Positions 1-13,239 of a DNA stretch of 64,000 nt are shown here, in pieces (position 1 is the first letter of the stretch; every line of letters starts with the position of its first letter). The notes beneath the pieces were generated by a model. The model did not search any database, was not told where the DNA came from, and saw only the letters and a list, made by a program, of their open reading frames with translations. Source of the stretch: Pipra filicauda. Its lineage: Eukaryota > Chordata > Aves > Passeriformes > Pipridae. A program made the translations under genes and the position numbers. The stretch covers positions 5,551,049-5,615,048 of the forward strand of contig NW_024104365.1 of the NCBI RefSeq assembly GCF_003945595.2, in the 5' to 3' direction.

Positions 1-3000
1 TGTGGCTGCTATGTTCGTTTGGTTTGGTTTCTAATGCTGCTTCTTCCAGCCAGCTGCACATCCTTGAAGACTCTCTGGAGTTGGTAGGGCACTACTTTGT
101 GTGGGTGCTGGCTGTTTGCAAAAACTCCACAAATGCTTTAAAATGGGCTGTCCACAGAACCAGATGTTTATAAACAGTTCCCACTTAGGATTCCTCTGCT
201 GTGCAGAGGTGGGTGTTGGGTTTTTTTACAGCTGTGATGCTGTATTTGAGTGGACTCTTTCACCTGGAATAAACTGATGACTGGATGCTCAGTCTGCCAC
301 CTGTCACCTTCATGATACAGCCATCCTTCAAACTGGATTGGGAACTGATCGGGTTTAAAATCAAAGTCTCCAAAATATAAAACTGTGGAAAAAGTCTAAG
401 GTTTACCTTTCACTGGTATGACGTGCTTGGCTAGCTACTACCTTTACTGTTCTCACTGCCAGGCTGTATAAAGTGCAGGTCACAGTGCATTTCCAAGCAT
501 CTGGATTTTGTAAAAAAAGTTTTCCTTGCAAAAAACTGTTAATTCAATAAAGCAGGTTTTCATTTTTTTGTTTGAGTGTTTTAAGTACAGTGAACATACA
601 AAGCAAATTTGATGTCAAGCATGAAAATACAAATTTGGAAGACGGTCCACATTGGCAGACATTATATGCATGAAAGTAATACTGGTCTCTATTCATATAT
701 ACAAAATATGAATGTGAATATCGCTTTCTCCTGGCTTTGGACCAGTCTTTTTCTTCCAGGCTAAGTATGGTCTGGCCTGGGAAGCAGCCTGGGCACAGTG
801 ACCAATTTACACACATGACTGCACTGCTCTTAACTTTCATTTTTGCAAAGGAGATAAATCAAGAGCTGAGAATGATGTTGAAAGCTGCAGCTGCATCAAT
901 TACTTCAGCTGAGAACTGGCACTTCTTTTTTCCTTTTTAACGGTGTCACCATTGTTGCTACCTGCCCCAGAAAGGGGAGGATAACCCTGGTTCTTATTAA
1001 TAAATCCTTTGGGGTAGACCAGAGTGAAATGACACTGAATAATCGGTGTTTGAATACATATATATGTAGGTTTATTTTGGAACAATTTTGTTTCAAAAGG
1101 TAAACAGATATGTTGCTGTTTTGGGTGTTATTCTGTAGCAATATGGCAATATTAAAGCATCTATAGCAATAAAGCAACATTAGAGCATAGCGATATGACT
1201 ATTAAAGCTTAGCAATATTAAAGCATAGCAGTATAGCCCTATTATTAAAGCATAGCAGTATTATGGCATCTACAGCAATATCATCTATAGTAATATAGCA
1301 ATCATTAGAGCATAAAGATAGCACTTAAGGAAATGCATAAGGGAGAGAGAGGGAAAGAAAGGATAAAGGTGGAAAGATCTATATAGTCACCACCTGTTGG
1401 ATCCAGCAACGAAACTTGGCAGTTGCAGCGTCTGTGTGTTAGTTGAAGTGGTGATCTTGATCCGTTGGGGCTCAAAACTCAAAGAAGTTATGAGTTATTA
1501 TGCACTTTCTTCTCAGGTGGGAACACCTTGTAGCTCCCCAGGGTGGGGAGTTTTACAATGGATGGTGTCATGGGCCATGCCATGAGCCTCCAGCATCTCC
1601 AAAGACTGTTGCAGCTGCTTGTTGTACCAGCATCAATCATGGTCCATCAGGGTCTAACATTTGAGATGTATAGCCCAGGCTAGATGTGCAGAGTTCATGT
1701 AAAGGCATTACACTGGCATGATAAAAGGGATTTTCCACCTTGCAGGACTTGCCTCTTAGCCTCTTCCCTTCCTCAGGCAGGCATCTGCACCCAGGATAGC
1801 TGGACAATGGCACGAACTTATCTGATCCTTTAGCAGTACTGGGGGGGCTGGGCTTTGCTGGGTGAGCAGCTGCTTCTTTTCAGTTTGCAAAAGTGTTTTA
1901 GTGATCTTGGAATGTGTAAATCATTAACTGTTTCAGTCTCTGACACCTACAGTTTGCAGCAGCTCTTCAAATCCGGCCACAGCTGGAACGCTAACATTTT
2001 GACTGTGATTTTTTAAGAAGACACCACCCAAATGCAGAAAAAGAGCTGAAATGCCATTGTCCTGTATAAATCATTTGGCAACTTACCAGTGGTATTTGCA
2101 TTTTTAACCTGAGATTGTAGCTGTCCCAAGTGTGACATCAGCCTTACAGATTTGTAATGATGATGTCAGCATAGAAACAGGGGAGGGGTTTGTACGGGTC
2201 CATGTGATTTTTTTTTGAAGTGCTATTACACTACCCTCAGTTATGCATGTTTGTTACTGTCTTAACCAGACAGCTAAGTTAGGTTCAGAATTTCAAACCT
2301 CATTTTACCTCTTTCCTTAGCAGTTTTCTGTGCACACTGCTTGTATTCTGGTGGAGATCACCTTATTGCAGTTACGTTTGAATTCAGATCTGACTGAATA
2401 AAATGTATATGAGCAGCTCTGTCAAGAGATGGTTCTTGGAAGGAACATGTGAATGTAAAAAATGGGGCACTCACCCTGGGATGGCACCTGTGATGTGCTT
2501 AGTATTGTAATGTTACTGACCTGAGGAGTAGATGATATACAGTTTGCCTCTGCTTTTTCTAGTAGCAAGGAATAAATCAGTGGCATTTGTGTCTGTATTA
2601 CAAATCTGATACACTCATCTCTAAATTACACCTGTCCACACCTACATTATTAACTGGTAAATAATACATACAAATCTCCAGTCAGTAGTAACACCATGTC
2701 CTTTCAGCAGTTTAATATAAAGGGTCATCATGAAGATGGGTTTTGCAGTTTTTCCAAAGTTAGACCTTGACTTCCACATACCCAAGTAGTGAAGTACATG
2801 TATTCCTATGTCTAAGAACATTATTGAGCAGTTTACTAGTCAGGGCTACCTTCTCATGCTTTAGACAACTATGTTGATCTCAACTGCAAGGGGATGTGAG
2901 GAACTAGCACTATTAAAAGATTCTTATTTTCTGAAAAGAGCCCTAAAACCCACAAATGAATATCTGAATTATGGTTATTCTTTAAATGTTTACAGGATTT

Positions 3001-4407
3001 TTTTTTTTTTTTTCTGAGACAAATATATAGTCAGATGTTTGTATGGTTGGCTGAGCCTGGGTAGCCTGGAATTAACAGCTGCCTTATAAACTGTGTTCAA
3101 CCAGTCTGTTTCCCAAGTCTAAGTTCACAAAATAAAGAGTTCAGACTGTGTCTTCTGTAGCCATATTTGTATATAAATTGTTGGAATTTATTTAGCTAGT
3201 ATTCTTGGAGGTTTTTCTCTGGTAGCTATCATCTTCTGTCCACTCACAGTCTGGACAGTAAGGTAAGCACTTGCAGACATACAGCTGCACTCCCAGTGCT
3301 TGCTGGCCTGATGTTTTACATTGGAAACCAGGAGAACCCAGTGGGGTAGTCACTGCCTCCTTCTCCAATACATATTCGTCTATAAGATGCTCTTATTTCA
3401 GGGGCTTTACCTTGTTAGCAAATGAAAACTTTTATGTTAGTGCACAAAGAAAAGTACCATGTTTGGCAGTAGTAAGATAGTGGAAGTCCTCTGGGTAGAT
3501 TTAAGGGTCCTGAACCTACAGCTGCCTTTCCACTGCTTTAGTGAAGAACAGTTTTTCCTGAAACTGTTATCAGGGTTTGTTTCATGAGCACCAAGTGCCC
3601 TGCAAATAACCGTGACAACTCATGCATGTAAGAGCAGTCACAGACGTGTGAAGCCCAGCACAAGTAAGTCCCTGTGGGCTCCCCCTGGGGAAGGAGTGGT
3701 GAGAGAATATCTGTCTCATTTCCCATTAGTGAGAAGAAAGTGGCTTTAAAGGGTATTTGTAAATATAGAGAACTGGAGTCCTGCTGTGCCACAGGTGGGA
3801 CCATGGTGTAACTCAAATAGTGCTTTGCTTGTATCCACAAGCAAAGCACAGACTCTCACAGAAATCAGGACAGTCTTCTGGCCTAAGCTGTGGCCCACCT
3901 AGGAGAGTGGTAAGGCAGTCGCTATCTTAGTGAGATCTGATTCAGGCTTTCTGTTGAAAATAAGTGTGTGTTTGTATTGGGCCTGTGCTCCTAATTACCT
4001 GTTTAATCATTTCACCCTTTTTCCAAAGAGAATCATCATAAACTAAACTGAAACGTATAAACTCGGTGAACCATCAGAAGAGGTGAATTTGAAGCAATTT
4101 CATTACCTTTTTTGTTTATTTTTTGCTTAAATTTTCCACTGTCTTAATTTTTTTATGTAGAGCCTAGTATGTGAAATGACAACAAGGTGAAGTAAAGGTA
4201 CTGTGATTGCTATTTGTAATTGCTGTCTCCTGTTGGAGAAAGCAAGGGAATGCAAGGGAGAGTAAGAGCAACATTTATAGGTTTGCTTATATTGGCAGGT
4301 TGGCTGACTGACTTTTACCTCCCCTGTGGCCCAGGTTTCATTTCCTTGTCTTGGCACCCAGAGCTGAGGCTCAAAGACATTAATTGGTTCATGTGTTTTC
4401 ACTCTAG
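1..4407 (+). other. Intron before the first exon of the window
   Basis: No exon of MPDZ and no other gene is seen. The exon preceding 4408 should end inside the PDZ6 binding loop and is not in the window. The stretch holds an AT-rich degenerate repeat around 1,080-1,330 and a 16-base T run at 2,998-3,013. Open frames here are short and look random. Confidence 0.8.
1080..1330. repeat. AT-rich degenerate tandem repeat, perhaps LTR-derived
   Basis: Variants of TAAAGCAT and AGCAATAT recur many times at irregular spacing of about 15-30 bases. The array sits in a longer stretch (about 940-1,740) that ends in purine-rich sequence and could be an old solo LTR, but no clear termini or target duplication were found. 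The LTR origin is a guess. Confidence 0.45.
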
Positions 4408-4606
4408 GGATGACAGTAAGCTCCAATAAAGATGGCTTGGGAATGATAGTTCGCAGCGTCATCCATGGAGGCTCAATCAGTCGTGATGGACGGATTGGTG
4501 TGGGGGACTGCATCCTGTCCATTAATGAAGAGTCAACCACTAACTTAACCAATGCACAAGCCCGGGCTATGCTGAGACGGCATTCACTCATTGGACCAGA
4601 TATAAA
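4408..4606 (+). CDS. MPDZ: MPDZ exon: second half of PDZ6
   Basis: The acceptor is TCTAG before GGATGACA and the donor is AAA|GTAGGT. The exon opens with two bases of a split glycine codon, then codes from MTVSSNKDGLG through RDGRIGVGDCILSINEES to LIGPDI. It carries the rest of the binding loop, the R-D-G-R-I turn, and helix 2 (NAQARAMLRRHSL). It ends in phase 2. An in-frame TAG lies three bases past the donor, which fixes the exon end. Confidence 0.95.
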
Positions 4607-6348
4607 GTAGGTAAAGCCAGATGTTGAATTGTGGTAGGAAAAAGCTAATAATTGAAAATTGGTTATCTATGCAAGTATTTTAAGTGAAAATTTTGTATGT
4701 TCTTACACATGAATTTACCTTTAAGTTACAGCTTCAGCTGGATAATTCACCTTCAGATTACATTTTCATGAATTTCAAAGATAAAATCACTTGTGTGAGA
4801 CTTTGGATGTTCTTAGGAAAATTACTGTCATGAGTAAGCATCATCATTACTGCTCTGCATGGTTTTACTGAAAGAATGGGGTTAGTCAGAATTTTGCATT
4901 CATTACTCTTCTAAAGAAAATAATTATTTCCTCAAGATGTTTGTGGTTCTTAAAGGAGGACTATCCTGGCCATTGCACAAGTGATTTCATTTGATCTCTA
5001 CAATGAGTTTTGGTTTTGACTGCCAGACAGAAAGTATGACATATGATGTTAATGCAGAAAAATAATGATTAAAACGTATCAGTACAGCTGTGACAAACAG
5101 CAGAAACACCCTGTTTTCTGAAGTCAGTTCCAATTTTTTATCAGTACATAGAAAGAAACTCTTGCTCTTGTGCATAAATATCTGCTCTTGGGAGTACTGT
5201 TTTAAATGTGTAGTAATTAATACAAGTTTTGAGATACCCAGTTGATAAGAAAGTTTCTTCTCAAGTTCACACAATGTGCAGAATTTTAACTCTGCCTCAA
5301 AGTACACTTCTTTCTTGCTGTCTTTGTTGTGGAGTTAACTTTGCCCTCATACACCATCTAGAAATGAGCTTGTTCCTGAAGCTGTGGATGGTGCTGTAGA
5401 CATGCCAATGCTGGCTTTGCAACTTCAACTTCAAAACCTAGTGACTGGTTTTCTCAGACCTGTGGTAACATGGATTGGGTCAGATAAACAAATGGGATTA
5501 ATGGAGTTGTGGGTAATAGAAAGCCTCTGCTTATTTAAGATGGTGGCTTTGAAAGAGATCAGTCCAATCCCAGTGTGGTTCCGGGTAGTTGTGATTTCTA
5601 TTAGTTCAGATTGGACAGCTGGGCATTCCATATTTCTGCAGAAGTATTCTACTTCGAAGAGACCTGGCGTTTTGGGAACAGGTGGTCAAAGTACCTTCAC
5701 TGTGGGTTGTAGGTTTAATTGTCTGCCCCATAGTTGTCATGCCTTTAGGATTATGATTTAATGTAATGTTGTTGAAAAAAAGGGGTATGCTCATATAATG
5801 AATTACATTATTGTCAGTGTTGTCATGTATTTATATACTGACATGAGTCAGTGTTGATAAAATGTGTCCTTGGTTATTATTGTAGGCTTCCAAACTGTAA
5901 TTCTAACTGTCGTGACTGGTATCAGTTGGTACGTGCATGTGCATGTGTGTGTATATATCTGCTTAGATACACAACTGCTGCAGCACCATTTTTCTATGAG
6001 GAGTCCTTTATTAGTGCTGTAGTTACATGATCAAATTACAGATGTGTTCATTATTTGTGTTTATTCTTTTATAGCTGCTGCGTTCTACACTGTTTGACTT
6101 CAGTTTTGTTTTATAGTCTTTTGCAGATACGTTGGAAATACTAAAATCTTGCCTTAGATGTGAATATTCAGATTTTCCAGAGAAAAGTGCATCCTCTTTC
6201 TGAAAGATTTTGCAGAAAAGGGGCAGATGCTATTCATATTTTTAATTAAGATTTTTGTGGGGGTTTTTTGTATTTATGTTCTTCAATTTATTACTATAAT
6301 AAGGTTTTAAAGTGAGTGTCCTGATAATTCATGTTTTCTGGGAGGGAT

Positions 6349-6373
6349 ACACACACAGACACACACACACACA
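6349..6373. repeat. CA microsatellite
   Basis: About 12 AC units with one AG interruption. Ordinary intronic simple repeat. Confidence 0.85.
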
Positions 6374-9300
6374 TCTGTATATGTCAATTCAGAGCTAATG
6401 TGGTGCATCACCTTGCAGCATTTGTGATACAAGGGCCAGCATTTCAAATATTTAAATTGGATCTCTTAAGTGTCTTCCTTGGGAAGCAAGGGTACACTAG
6501 CACTTGGATGTGACCATCGAGATATCATTCTTCTCTGTCCTTATCGCAATATTGGCACCTTGACTTTTAGACTGAGCTTCTTTTGGCTAGCAGGTTGCCC
6601 CCAAAAAGTGATTAAGTAGGAATACTTTACTGTCAAAGCTGTATTTCAGCAGCAAACAGTATTTGCAGAGAAAATACAAAGCCATTACTACTGGCCATTT
6701 AATGGCTTTGTTAAATTTTATTAAAGGAAATTTGATTTTGAATAGGTCAAGAATCAGCAATCTGAGCTTCAGATTTGGGTAGTTAATTTTTTTCCCCTTC
6801 ATGTGTGGTAAACCAGATGTATGGCCTTACCACAATGCATTCTGTTCCGTGTCTCACTCTACCTTGCCAGGAGCTTTTATATTTCTGTAATAATAGCCAG
6901 TGTTTTGTGCTCAGCAGCAGCTGCTTGTAACATCTGTCAGATAATTACTAGAGGTGTATTAGAATTCACCTGACTGAAGTGTGGGGATGAATTCCTAATC
7001 AAGAAGTAAGATAGACTGCAATTCCATTTTCCATGCCTGTTAATAATCACTGCTATAGACAATAATAAAGAGCAAATGCTTTCTGGGATGAAGCAGAGGT
7101 GGAATGGGAAAAAAAAGGACAAAAAAAAAGCAGCTCACACTTTTAACTACATAAATATACCTCTCACATTCAGCATGAGACATTAACATTTGTTAACACC
7201 ATTGTAAAAAGATGCTGCATCGTATGCTTCACATTCTAGATCTTCTCCAGCACCTGCTGATGATCAGGCCCTCTGTTATGTGTGAGTATTGGCAATTCAG
7301 ACACTCATTATGGCTCTATGTTGCAACTTGTCTCTAAAATCATTCCATGCTTTTATGACATCAATAGTAATGTCAGGGATATATCCAGATATAGGTACAT
7401 ATTCTCTCTTTCCTTGCGTATGTTCGTGTGTGCATGCACATGTGGCTGCACATGTGGATGTATATATATTTTTTTTTGATTAAAAAAGGATATGAGTGTG
7501 TGTGTATACTCGTATTTATATGTATGGTTTTCAACTTGAAGATTGGAGCATACTTTTTAAGTCTGAAATGAAAGTCCTGTATTCTAAAAAATTATGGCTA
7601 ATATTTTTAAATTTTATCTGTGGCGGCCACCCAAGATGTGCTCAGAGCACGTGTGCATGTGTGTGTATGTGTACAAGGTTCACTGCTAGAATTGGCATGA
7701 GTACTTTGTACTGATATCTGGATTAATCTCAGTGTCATATTTTCTGTGGCACTTACATTTTACTTCATGTATAAAGAGGTTCAAAGTAAACCTTAAATGT
7801 TTGTTAGAGTAATGTGTCCTGAACATTTTCCATACTTCGTTACTTGGTTTGTTGGTGTTTCAAGGTTTCGTGTGGCTGTTAAGTCAAGCATGTGATAAAT
7901 GTTCCTCTGTACTGCATGCGGTGTCATATTTACAAGATACTTTCATATGTACAACCATTGGTGTTTCCATTGTCACTGCTTTAGTTACTAGTGCATACCT
8001 CTGGGGTAGAAGTGGTTATATCTCTCAAGAAAGAAGACCAGAACACTTTCTCTTTCAAGCTATACAGCTGTGAAAGAGAGGAGATGGTTAAACCCGTCAT
8101 ATACTTTCCTTTGAAGTTGTTGAACTTCAACTTTTCTTGCAGCTAGGATATACAGCTCAGAAGTAAAACAGTAATTTACTTGTTTCCTGTTTTCTGTGTC
8201 TTCATCCCTGTTTTCTGGCATTTTTTACTCTTACTGTCTTCCCTGTAACTGTATCAAGGCAACTGCCAGTCTATTTTGCAGACAAACCATTCAGGTGCCA
8301 GAGTGGATTTTTATTTCCACTGTACAGCACAAGGTTCAACAGAGTCGGTCAGAGGAGCCCGATGCACTTCTGGGCCCCTCATCATCCCAGTCACAGGCTG
8401 ACCTGTTCAGGATGATGCTGGATATCATCAGACCTCACTGTGGACCTCCAAGTGAGCTACAGTAGCAATCCAGCAAGTGATGGATTTTATAACTGGGGAG
8501 TGTCTGCTCATGAGTACAGGGAAAAGCACGTCTGCTCATGTTAAACAGGGAAAAAACTCATGTAAATTGAAGGTCTTTAATACAATGTGACCTTGCCAAG
8601 TGTTACAGAAGGCAAGGTTGAATGCCTCATAGCAAAGACTACTTTCTGGTATACATATTTCCTAAAACTGTAATTTACAGCAGAGAGAGGTTTTTTAAGT
8701 ATAACTTTTCATTACAATAACATGCAAAAGGAGAGAGTGAGGACAGTCACATCAATAATACAGCTTAGATAAAAAGAGCAGGTAGGGAAACCTTTGCAAT
8801 TAACTGAACTTTGGAAATCATGAGCAAGAAACAAAGGTGAACTATGCAGCATATAACTTTTCGCGTATTTGATCCATGTAATTTAGTTTTCTTTTCTATG
8901 CTATTTTTTGCAAAATGCAAGTGTTCTGGTTTATATTTGTGAAATAGCTGAAGCATTACTGAAATTTAGTTGTAGATAAGAATGAACAGTTAAAAACACG
9001 CTGGATGTTCCTTTGAGTGCTTTAAAATACACTATTCAAACTGTAGTTAAGCACTAGAATAGAAATAATGTATTTTTCCAAAGAGCTAATATGTAACAAC
9101 TCCCAATGAGACTATCTAAATTTTACTCCATCTGTGAAAATCAATTAGGTAATTCAATTGCTCAATTTTAGATGCTTTTTTAAAAAATGGTGGAGTGAAC
9201 TTCCCTCCTTAGCTCCTGTGCTGTACACAGAAAGGGAAGGTAAGGCAGCTTTTGGGAGATGTTACCAAGTAGTGTATGAGGCTCTTTAAGAGCATCCTTT

Positions 9301-10615
9301 GTGTCATATCTATTAAATGTTCCAGCACAATATCAGTTCCTAAATCATATAAAACAGTAGGATATCCCAGAACTTGGAGTGCACATGGTTTGCCTCACCC
9401 TTAGCTGACCTCTAATGCTGACATACGAGAGGTAAGGACTACTACTACCTTTGAACCTTGGCACCCTGCATAATTGCTTGCTGTGTGCCCCTTGCACAAA
9501 AGGACTAGACAAGAGTTGATAGATACTGGTCACTGTACTGTCAGAGATCACATTCTGCTGTATACATCCAGGCTGGATCTGGGCTTATCCCTTTCTTCTG
9601 TAGGAGTGTGCCATTCTCCTTTCCATACTTAGAACAGCTGCAGTTTAGCATAAAGGAGATTGTCTGAGCCTTCCAGTCAGCAGAAACATTGTTTGCAGTT
9701 CTGGGTTATTTTACTGCAGCTGTCTGCCAAGGGAAAATACATTATTTCCTACTTGTTTTTATAGGATGAAAATTGATGAATTTGATTGGGGTGAAACTGA
9801 TGAATGTAACTTAATGAATGTTACATTTTCTTACATTGAAATGCAACTTGCACATCTTGTAGCTTTTGTAGAGGCAAGGTATTCTTATGGGCTTACTGGG
9901 TGGAGCTTCTGCATCAGCATTTGACCTGTGAGAGTTTTGTGAGCATAGTACTAGCACTTTGCTATATTTCAACACACCTGGAGTTTGAGGTGGCTAAGAA
10001 GTAGTAGTGATTATTTTCAAAAGTTTTTTCCTCTCTTGTTTCTTGATGTTTCACTGCTGGGTCTTCACAGAATAACTGCTGCATGTCATTAGTCTTTCCC
10101 AGTGCTAGAATGCCCTCAGGAAAGGCAGATAAGAGTCAGTGACCTTCTGCTGAGTGTTTGTTTTCTAGTGTATGCTAACTTCCCACCACTTCAAAAGGAA
10201 AATACTTTGTGTCAAGCACAGTAACACTTCAGTGCTTGAAAAAAAGGGCCAAAGTAGAACCTGGAGGAGATTGAAGGAAAAGCTGGTGATAATGTGGATG
10301 TTTCAGAAATTTCCATTAGAAGCTGTGGAGTTCCTTCTGTTCAGCACTTTCATAATGACCCTCTTTGCACTTTTCTAGATATGGTAAATGTGAGAGGAGG
10401 TAGGGAATGTGCTGGGACACAGACAAAGATGACAAATAAATGTGGTCATTAGGATAATTTTCGTAGAGTGCTTTGAACTGACAGCATTAGTCATATAAAA
10501 GTTCAGCAGCCTCATCTCCTCGGATGGTAAGATTGACGGAGAGATAGACAACAGGTCGGCAAAGGCATACAGTGCTTTTGGAAAACTCCACAAAAGAGTA
10601 TGGCATAATAAACAT

Positions 10616-11245
10616 TTGAAGAAAAGTACCAAGATCAGTGTTTACAGAGCCATGGTGCTGTCTACTCTCCTGTATGGTTCCGAATCACGGGTCATCTACC
10701 GCCACCACCTGTGTCTCTTAGAACGCTTCCATCAACGCTGCCTCCGTACAATCCTAAACATCCACTGGTCAGACTATGTGACCAATACATCTGTTCTAGA
10801 GCAAGCAGCAGTCACAAGTATAGAAGCCATGTTGATGAGAACACAGCTGCGATGGGCAGGGCACGTCTCCAGGATGAAGGACCACCGCCTCCCTAAGATC
10901 TTGCTTTATGGTGAACTTGCCACTGGCTGCCGCATGAGAGGAGCCCCGAAGAGAAGATACAAGGACTCCCTGAAACAACATCTCAGCCTTGGCCATATTG
11001 ATCACCATAACTGGTCTACTCTGGCCTCCAATCGGGAGGCCTGGAGACACACCATCTATAACGCTGCTGTCTCCTTTGAGAACACACGCAGGATCACTCT
11101 CAAGGAGAAAAGGCAACGCAGAAAGAACCGTGTCTTGCAGAATTTACCATCTAAAGAGTCTTTCTACTGTGCCTTTTGCAATCGGATATGTCTGTCTCGT
11201 ATTGGCCTCATGAGCCACCAGCGCGCCTGTAACAAATACGATTAG
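10616..11245 (+). pseudogene. C-terminal fragment of an RTE reverse transcriptase
   Basis: A 209-residue open frame with its first Met at 10,616; homology in the same frame begins upstream at 10,508. It carries only the part C-terminal to the RT palm plus the terminal Cys/His finger. The endonuclease and the catalytic aspartates are missing, so no enzyme activity is expected. It differs from the 37 kb copy by scattered substitutions and by lacking two residues after SES. Confidence 0.85.
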
Positions 11246-11258
11246 AGCCTTCCCAAAT

Positions 11259-11272
11259 CTTCGTTCGCGAAG
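11259..11272 (+). repeat. RTE 3'-end hairpin (copy 1)
   Basis: CTTCG-TTCG-CGAAG: a perfect 5-bp stem closing a TTCG loop, just after the ORF stop and just before the ATG-repeat tail. The same element occurs at 36,535, 37,066 and 59,318. Confidence 0.8.
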
Positions 11273-11369
11273 CCCAGCCATGATGATGAGCTGCTGTTTG
11301 ATGCTTGCTGTATCCAGCAGAGAACCAGTGAGAGGGGGAATCAGTGGCAGTCAGGGTGTGACAGTGTGG

Positions 11370-12115
11370 TGGTTTGAAACTCTCAAGAATCTAATTTCTA
11401 AGTTCAAGCTCCCCTCCCACAGTTTGTCCCTGTGAGTGGGTTTATCGATGGTATGGACTTGATATCTTCTTCACTTCATGTGGAGAGTTTTCAGACAAAA
11501 CACAACCATTCGTTATTGGGGGAAGGGGAAAATATTTACGAAGGTTTATTTATACACGCATATATATATTTACATTGAATTAAATTCCTCCTTTCCTTCA
11601 ATAAAAGTCTAAGAAGAAAAGAGAAAAGTCTTTCTGTCACTCCTCAGGCCACAGTTTCTTCATTTCAGTTTTTTGTGGCACTGGTTAGTGTCCTTCATTT
11701 TTCTGAGGCAGCAGATTAAGTATGGCAGTCAGGATTTTTGTTTTTATTTTGTGGAAATTCCAATCCTGAGTCCAAGCCTTCGGGGGATTTTTCTTGGAAA
11801 CCTTCACTTCTCTTGGGTTAGAGCATTTAAGGCAGCTTTCAGTTCAGTCTTACCAGAGCTCCTCTGCCCTTTCTCAGCTTGCTAGCATGGTAGCAGCAGC
11901 AGAGGGCACGGCCACCTCCTCTGCATTCCGTCCTGGTTCAGCTCTCAGGACAATTCAGAGTTTTTCAGCTCCTTTCTTTCTCTCTCTAGCTGCTGTTGCA
12001 TTTCAGGACTCCCTAAGGGTTTGGAAGTTCACTTTTCCTCTTCAGGAGGTCTCTGGGTTTTGGGAAAGTGATACGGTCAGACAGAGAACTTCAGTCAGGG
12101 AATGACAGACAGGAG
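11370..12115. mobile_element. Probable solo LTR (borders uncertain)
   Basis: Begins near a TGTGGTGGTTTGAAAC motif, which resembles the start of the solo LTR at 27,607 (TGTGCTGGTTTAAAG). It contains AT-rich sequence with AATAAA-like signals followed by a more GC-rich half, the usual make-up of avian LTRs. The right end was not placed and no target duplication was found, so this is a weak call. Confidence 0.35.
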
Positions 12116-13134
12116 ACAGCTCCAGGTTCGAGCCTCAGAGCTGAAAGAGTCTCTCCTCAGCAGCTTACACATCCTTGTGAAGTGGTCCAGATTTTTTTTT
12201 TCCTCTGTGTCTTCTGTGGGGAAATATGTTAATTTTTCTTTTAACAATGTGATGTATGAGTAGACAGACTTTTTTTTCCCTTGTCTTTTTTCCATTAACC
12301 TTACTTCTTGGCAGACTTGGATCTGATAATAAGCTGCTTTTTGTACAGCTAGATGCTTTTAAGAAGACAAAACATCATTAAAGGAGGGCCATCTAAGTAG
12401 CCCTGTTTATATCATGGTATCCTTTCGCCTATAGAGTGGAGTTTTTAAAGAAATATTCTTCATGTCTTAATCTTTTTTTCCTTCCTTTTGTTTCCCCCTC
12501 CCCAGTCTATTGGACCATTTCTGTTTCTGGCATTCAAACATCGAGTAGAGTCTGCATGTCATTTGGTTGGTGAAACATGACTATCTGACTGTCCCAAACT
12601 GCCTAGAAGTGCATGAAGGGGTGGAGGAAGGAGTTGAGCAGGGGATTGCTCCCTGGAGCATAGGTGGTATGCTGTAACACATTTGTATGTCCAAATCTGT
12701 GGACAAAATAAATACAAAAACACATAGGAAAGCACAAAACCTCCTACAAGCCAACTTTCAGAAACATTTTCAGCAGTCCTTTAGTGTGGTAATGGTGCCT
12801 CAAACTTCACAGATCCTTCAGTGTTTGTCTTTCCTTGAGGACTCTCTATTTAACTGAAGCTGGATTGTCTCAACACTCTTGTCACTGTTCAAGCACCATT
12901 TATTTTAATTACAGAAATATATGTGCTGTTCAGCTACTTAATTTGACTATAAATGCATATTTGTTGCAAAGTCACAAGGTATTCATATAACAGCTTACTC
13001 CCAATGTACTTGCATTGTGCCTTTGAAGTCAATGAAGTAGTCTTGAGTGGCTTCCTCATATCCATACCTCACACCCACCAAAGGGAGGACCAGCAGTCCT
13101 CATGCTACTTTAATCATGTCCCATTTTATTGCAG

Positions 13135-13239
13135 TATTACATATGTGCCAGCAGAAAATTTAGATGAGTACAGGGCCGGTTTGGGACAAGAGACAGAGGG
13201 AGCTGTGCCACCTGAACTTTTTCCATCACATATTGTCAG
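13135..13239 (+). CDS. MPDZ: MPDZ exon: end of PDZ6 and linker
   Basis: Acceptor TTGCAG before TATTACAT, donor CAG|GTGAGT. The first base completes the split codon (N here; K in the mammalian protein as I recall it). The exon then reads ITYVPAENLDEY, the last strand of PDZ6, and a divergent linker ending LFPSHIV. It leaves in phase 2. Confidence 0.94.

Larger units (their letters stand above)
10508..11290 (+). mobile_element. 5'-truncated RTE-clade LINE, sense to MPDZ
   Basis: Homology to the longer minus-strand copy at 37,055-41,045 starts abruptly at the segment coding SLISSDGKIDGEID and runs without a stop for about 246 codons to TAG at 11,243-11,245. This is the region downstream of the RT catalytic core. 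It contains the LYGSES and LRWAGHVSRMKD segments and ends in a cysteine/histidine motif of the form C-x2-C-x12-H-x3-C. The 3' tail has the conserved hairpin at 11,259-11,272 followed by short ATG repeats, typical of RTE ends. No endonuclease and no YADD core are present, so it is a dead fragment. I could not find a convincing target duplication. Confidence 0.88.
4607..13134 (+). other. Long intron with RTE and LTR remnants
   Basis: An 8.5 kb intron. It contains a CA microsatellite (6,349-6,373), a mixed TG/CA alternating purine-pyrimidine stretch near 7,420-7,510, the RTE fragment at 10,508-11,290 and a probable LTR from about 11,370. Outside these no gene, RNA or clear repeat is recognised. 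Confidence 0.75.

Noticed and set aside
8196..8465. 89-codon frame with a moderately GC-rich end, possible exon
   Set aside because: No suitable splice sites in phase with neighbouring MPDZ exons and no similarity to MPDZ sequence.
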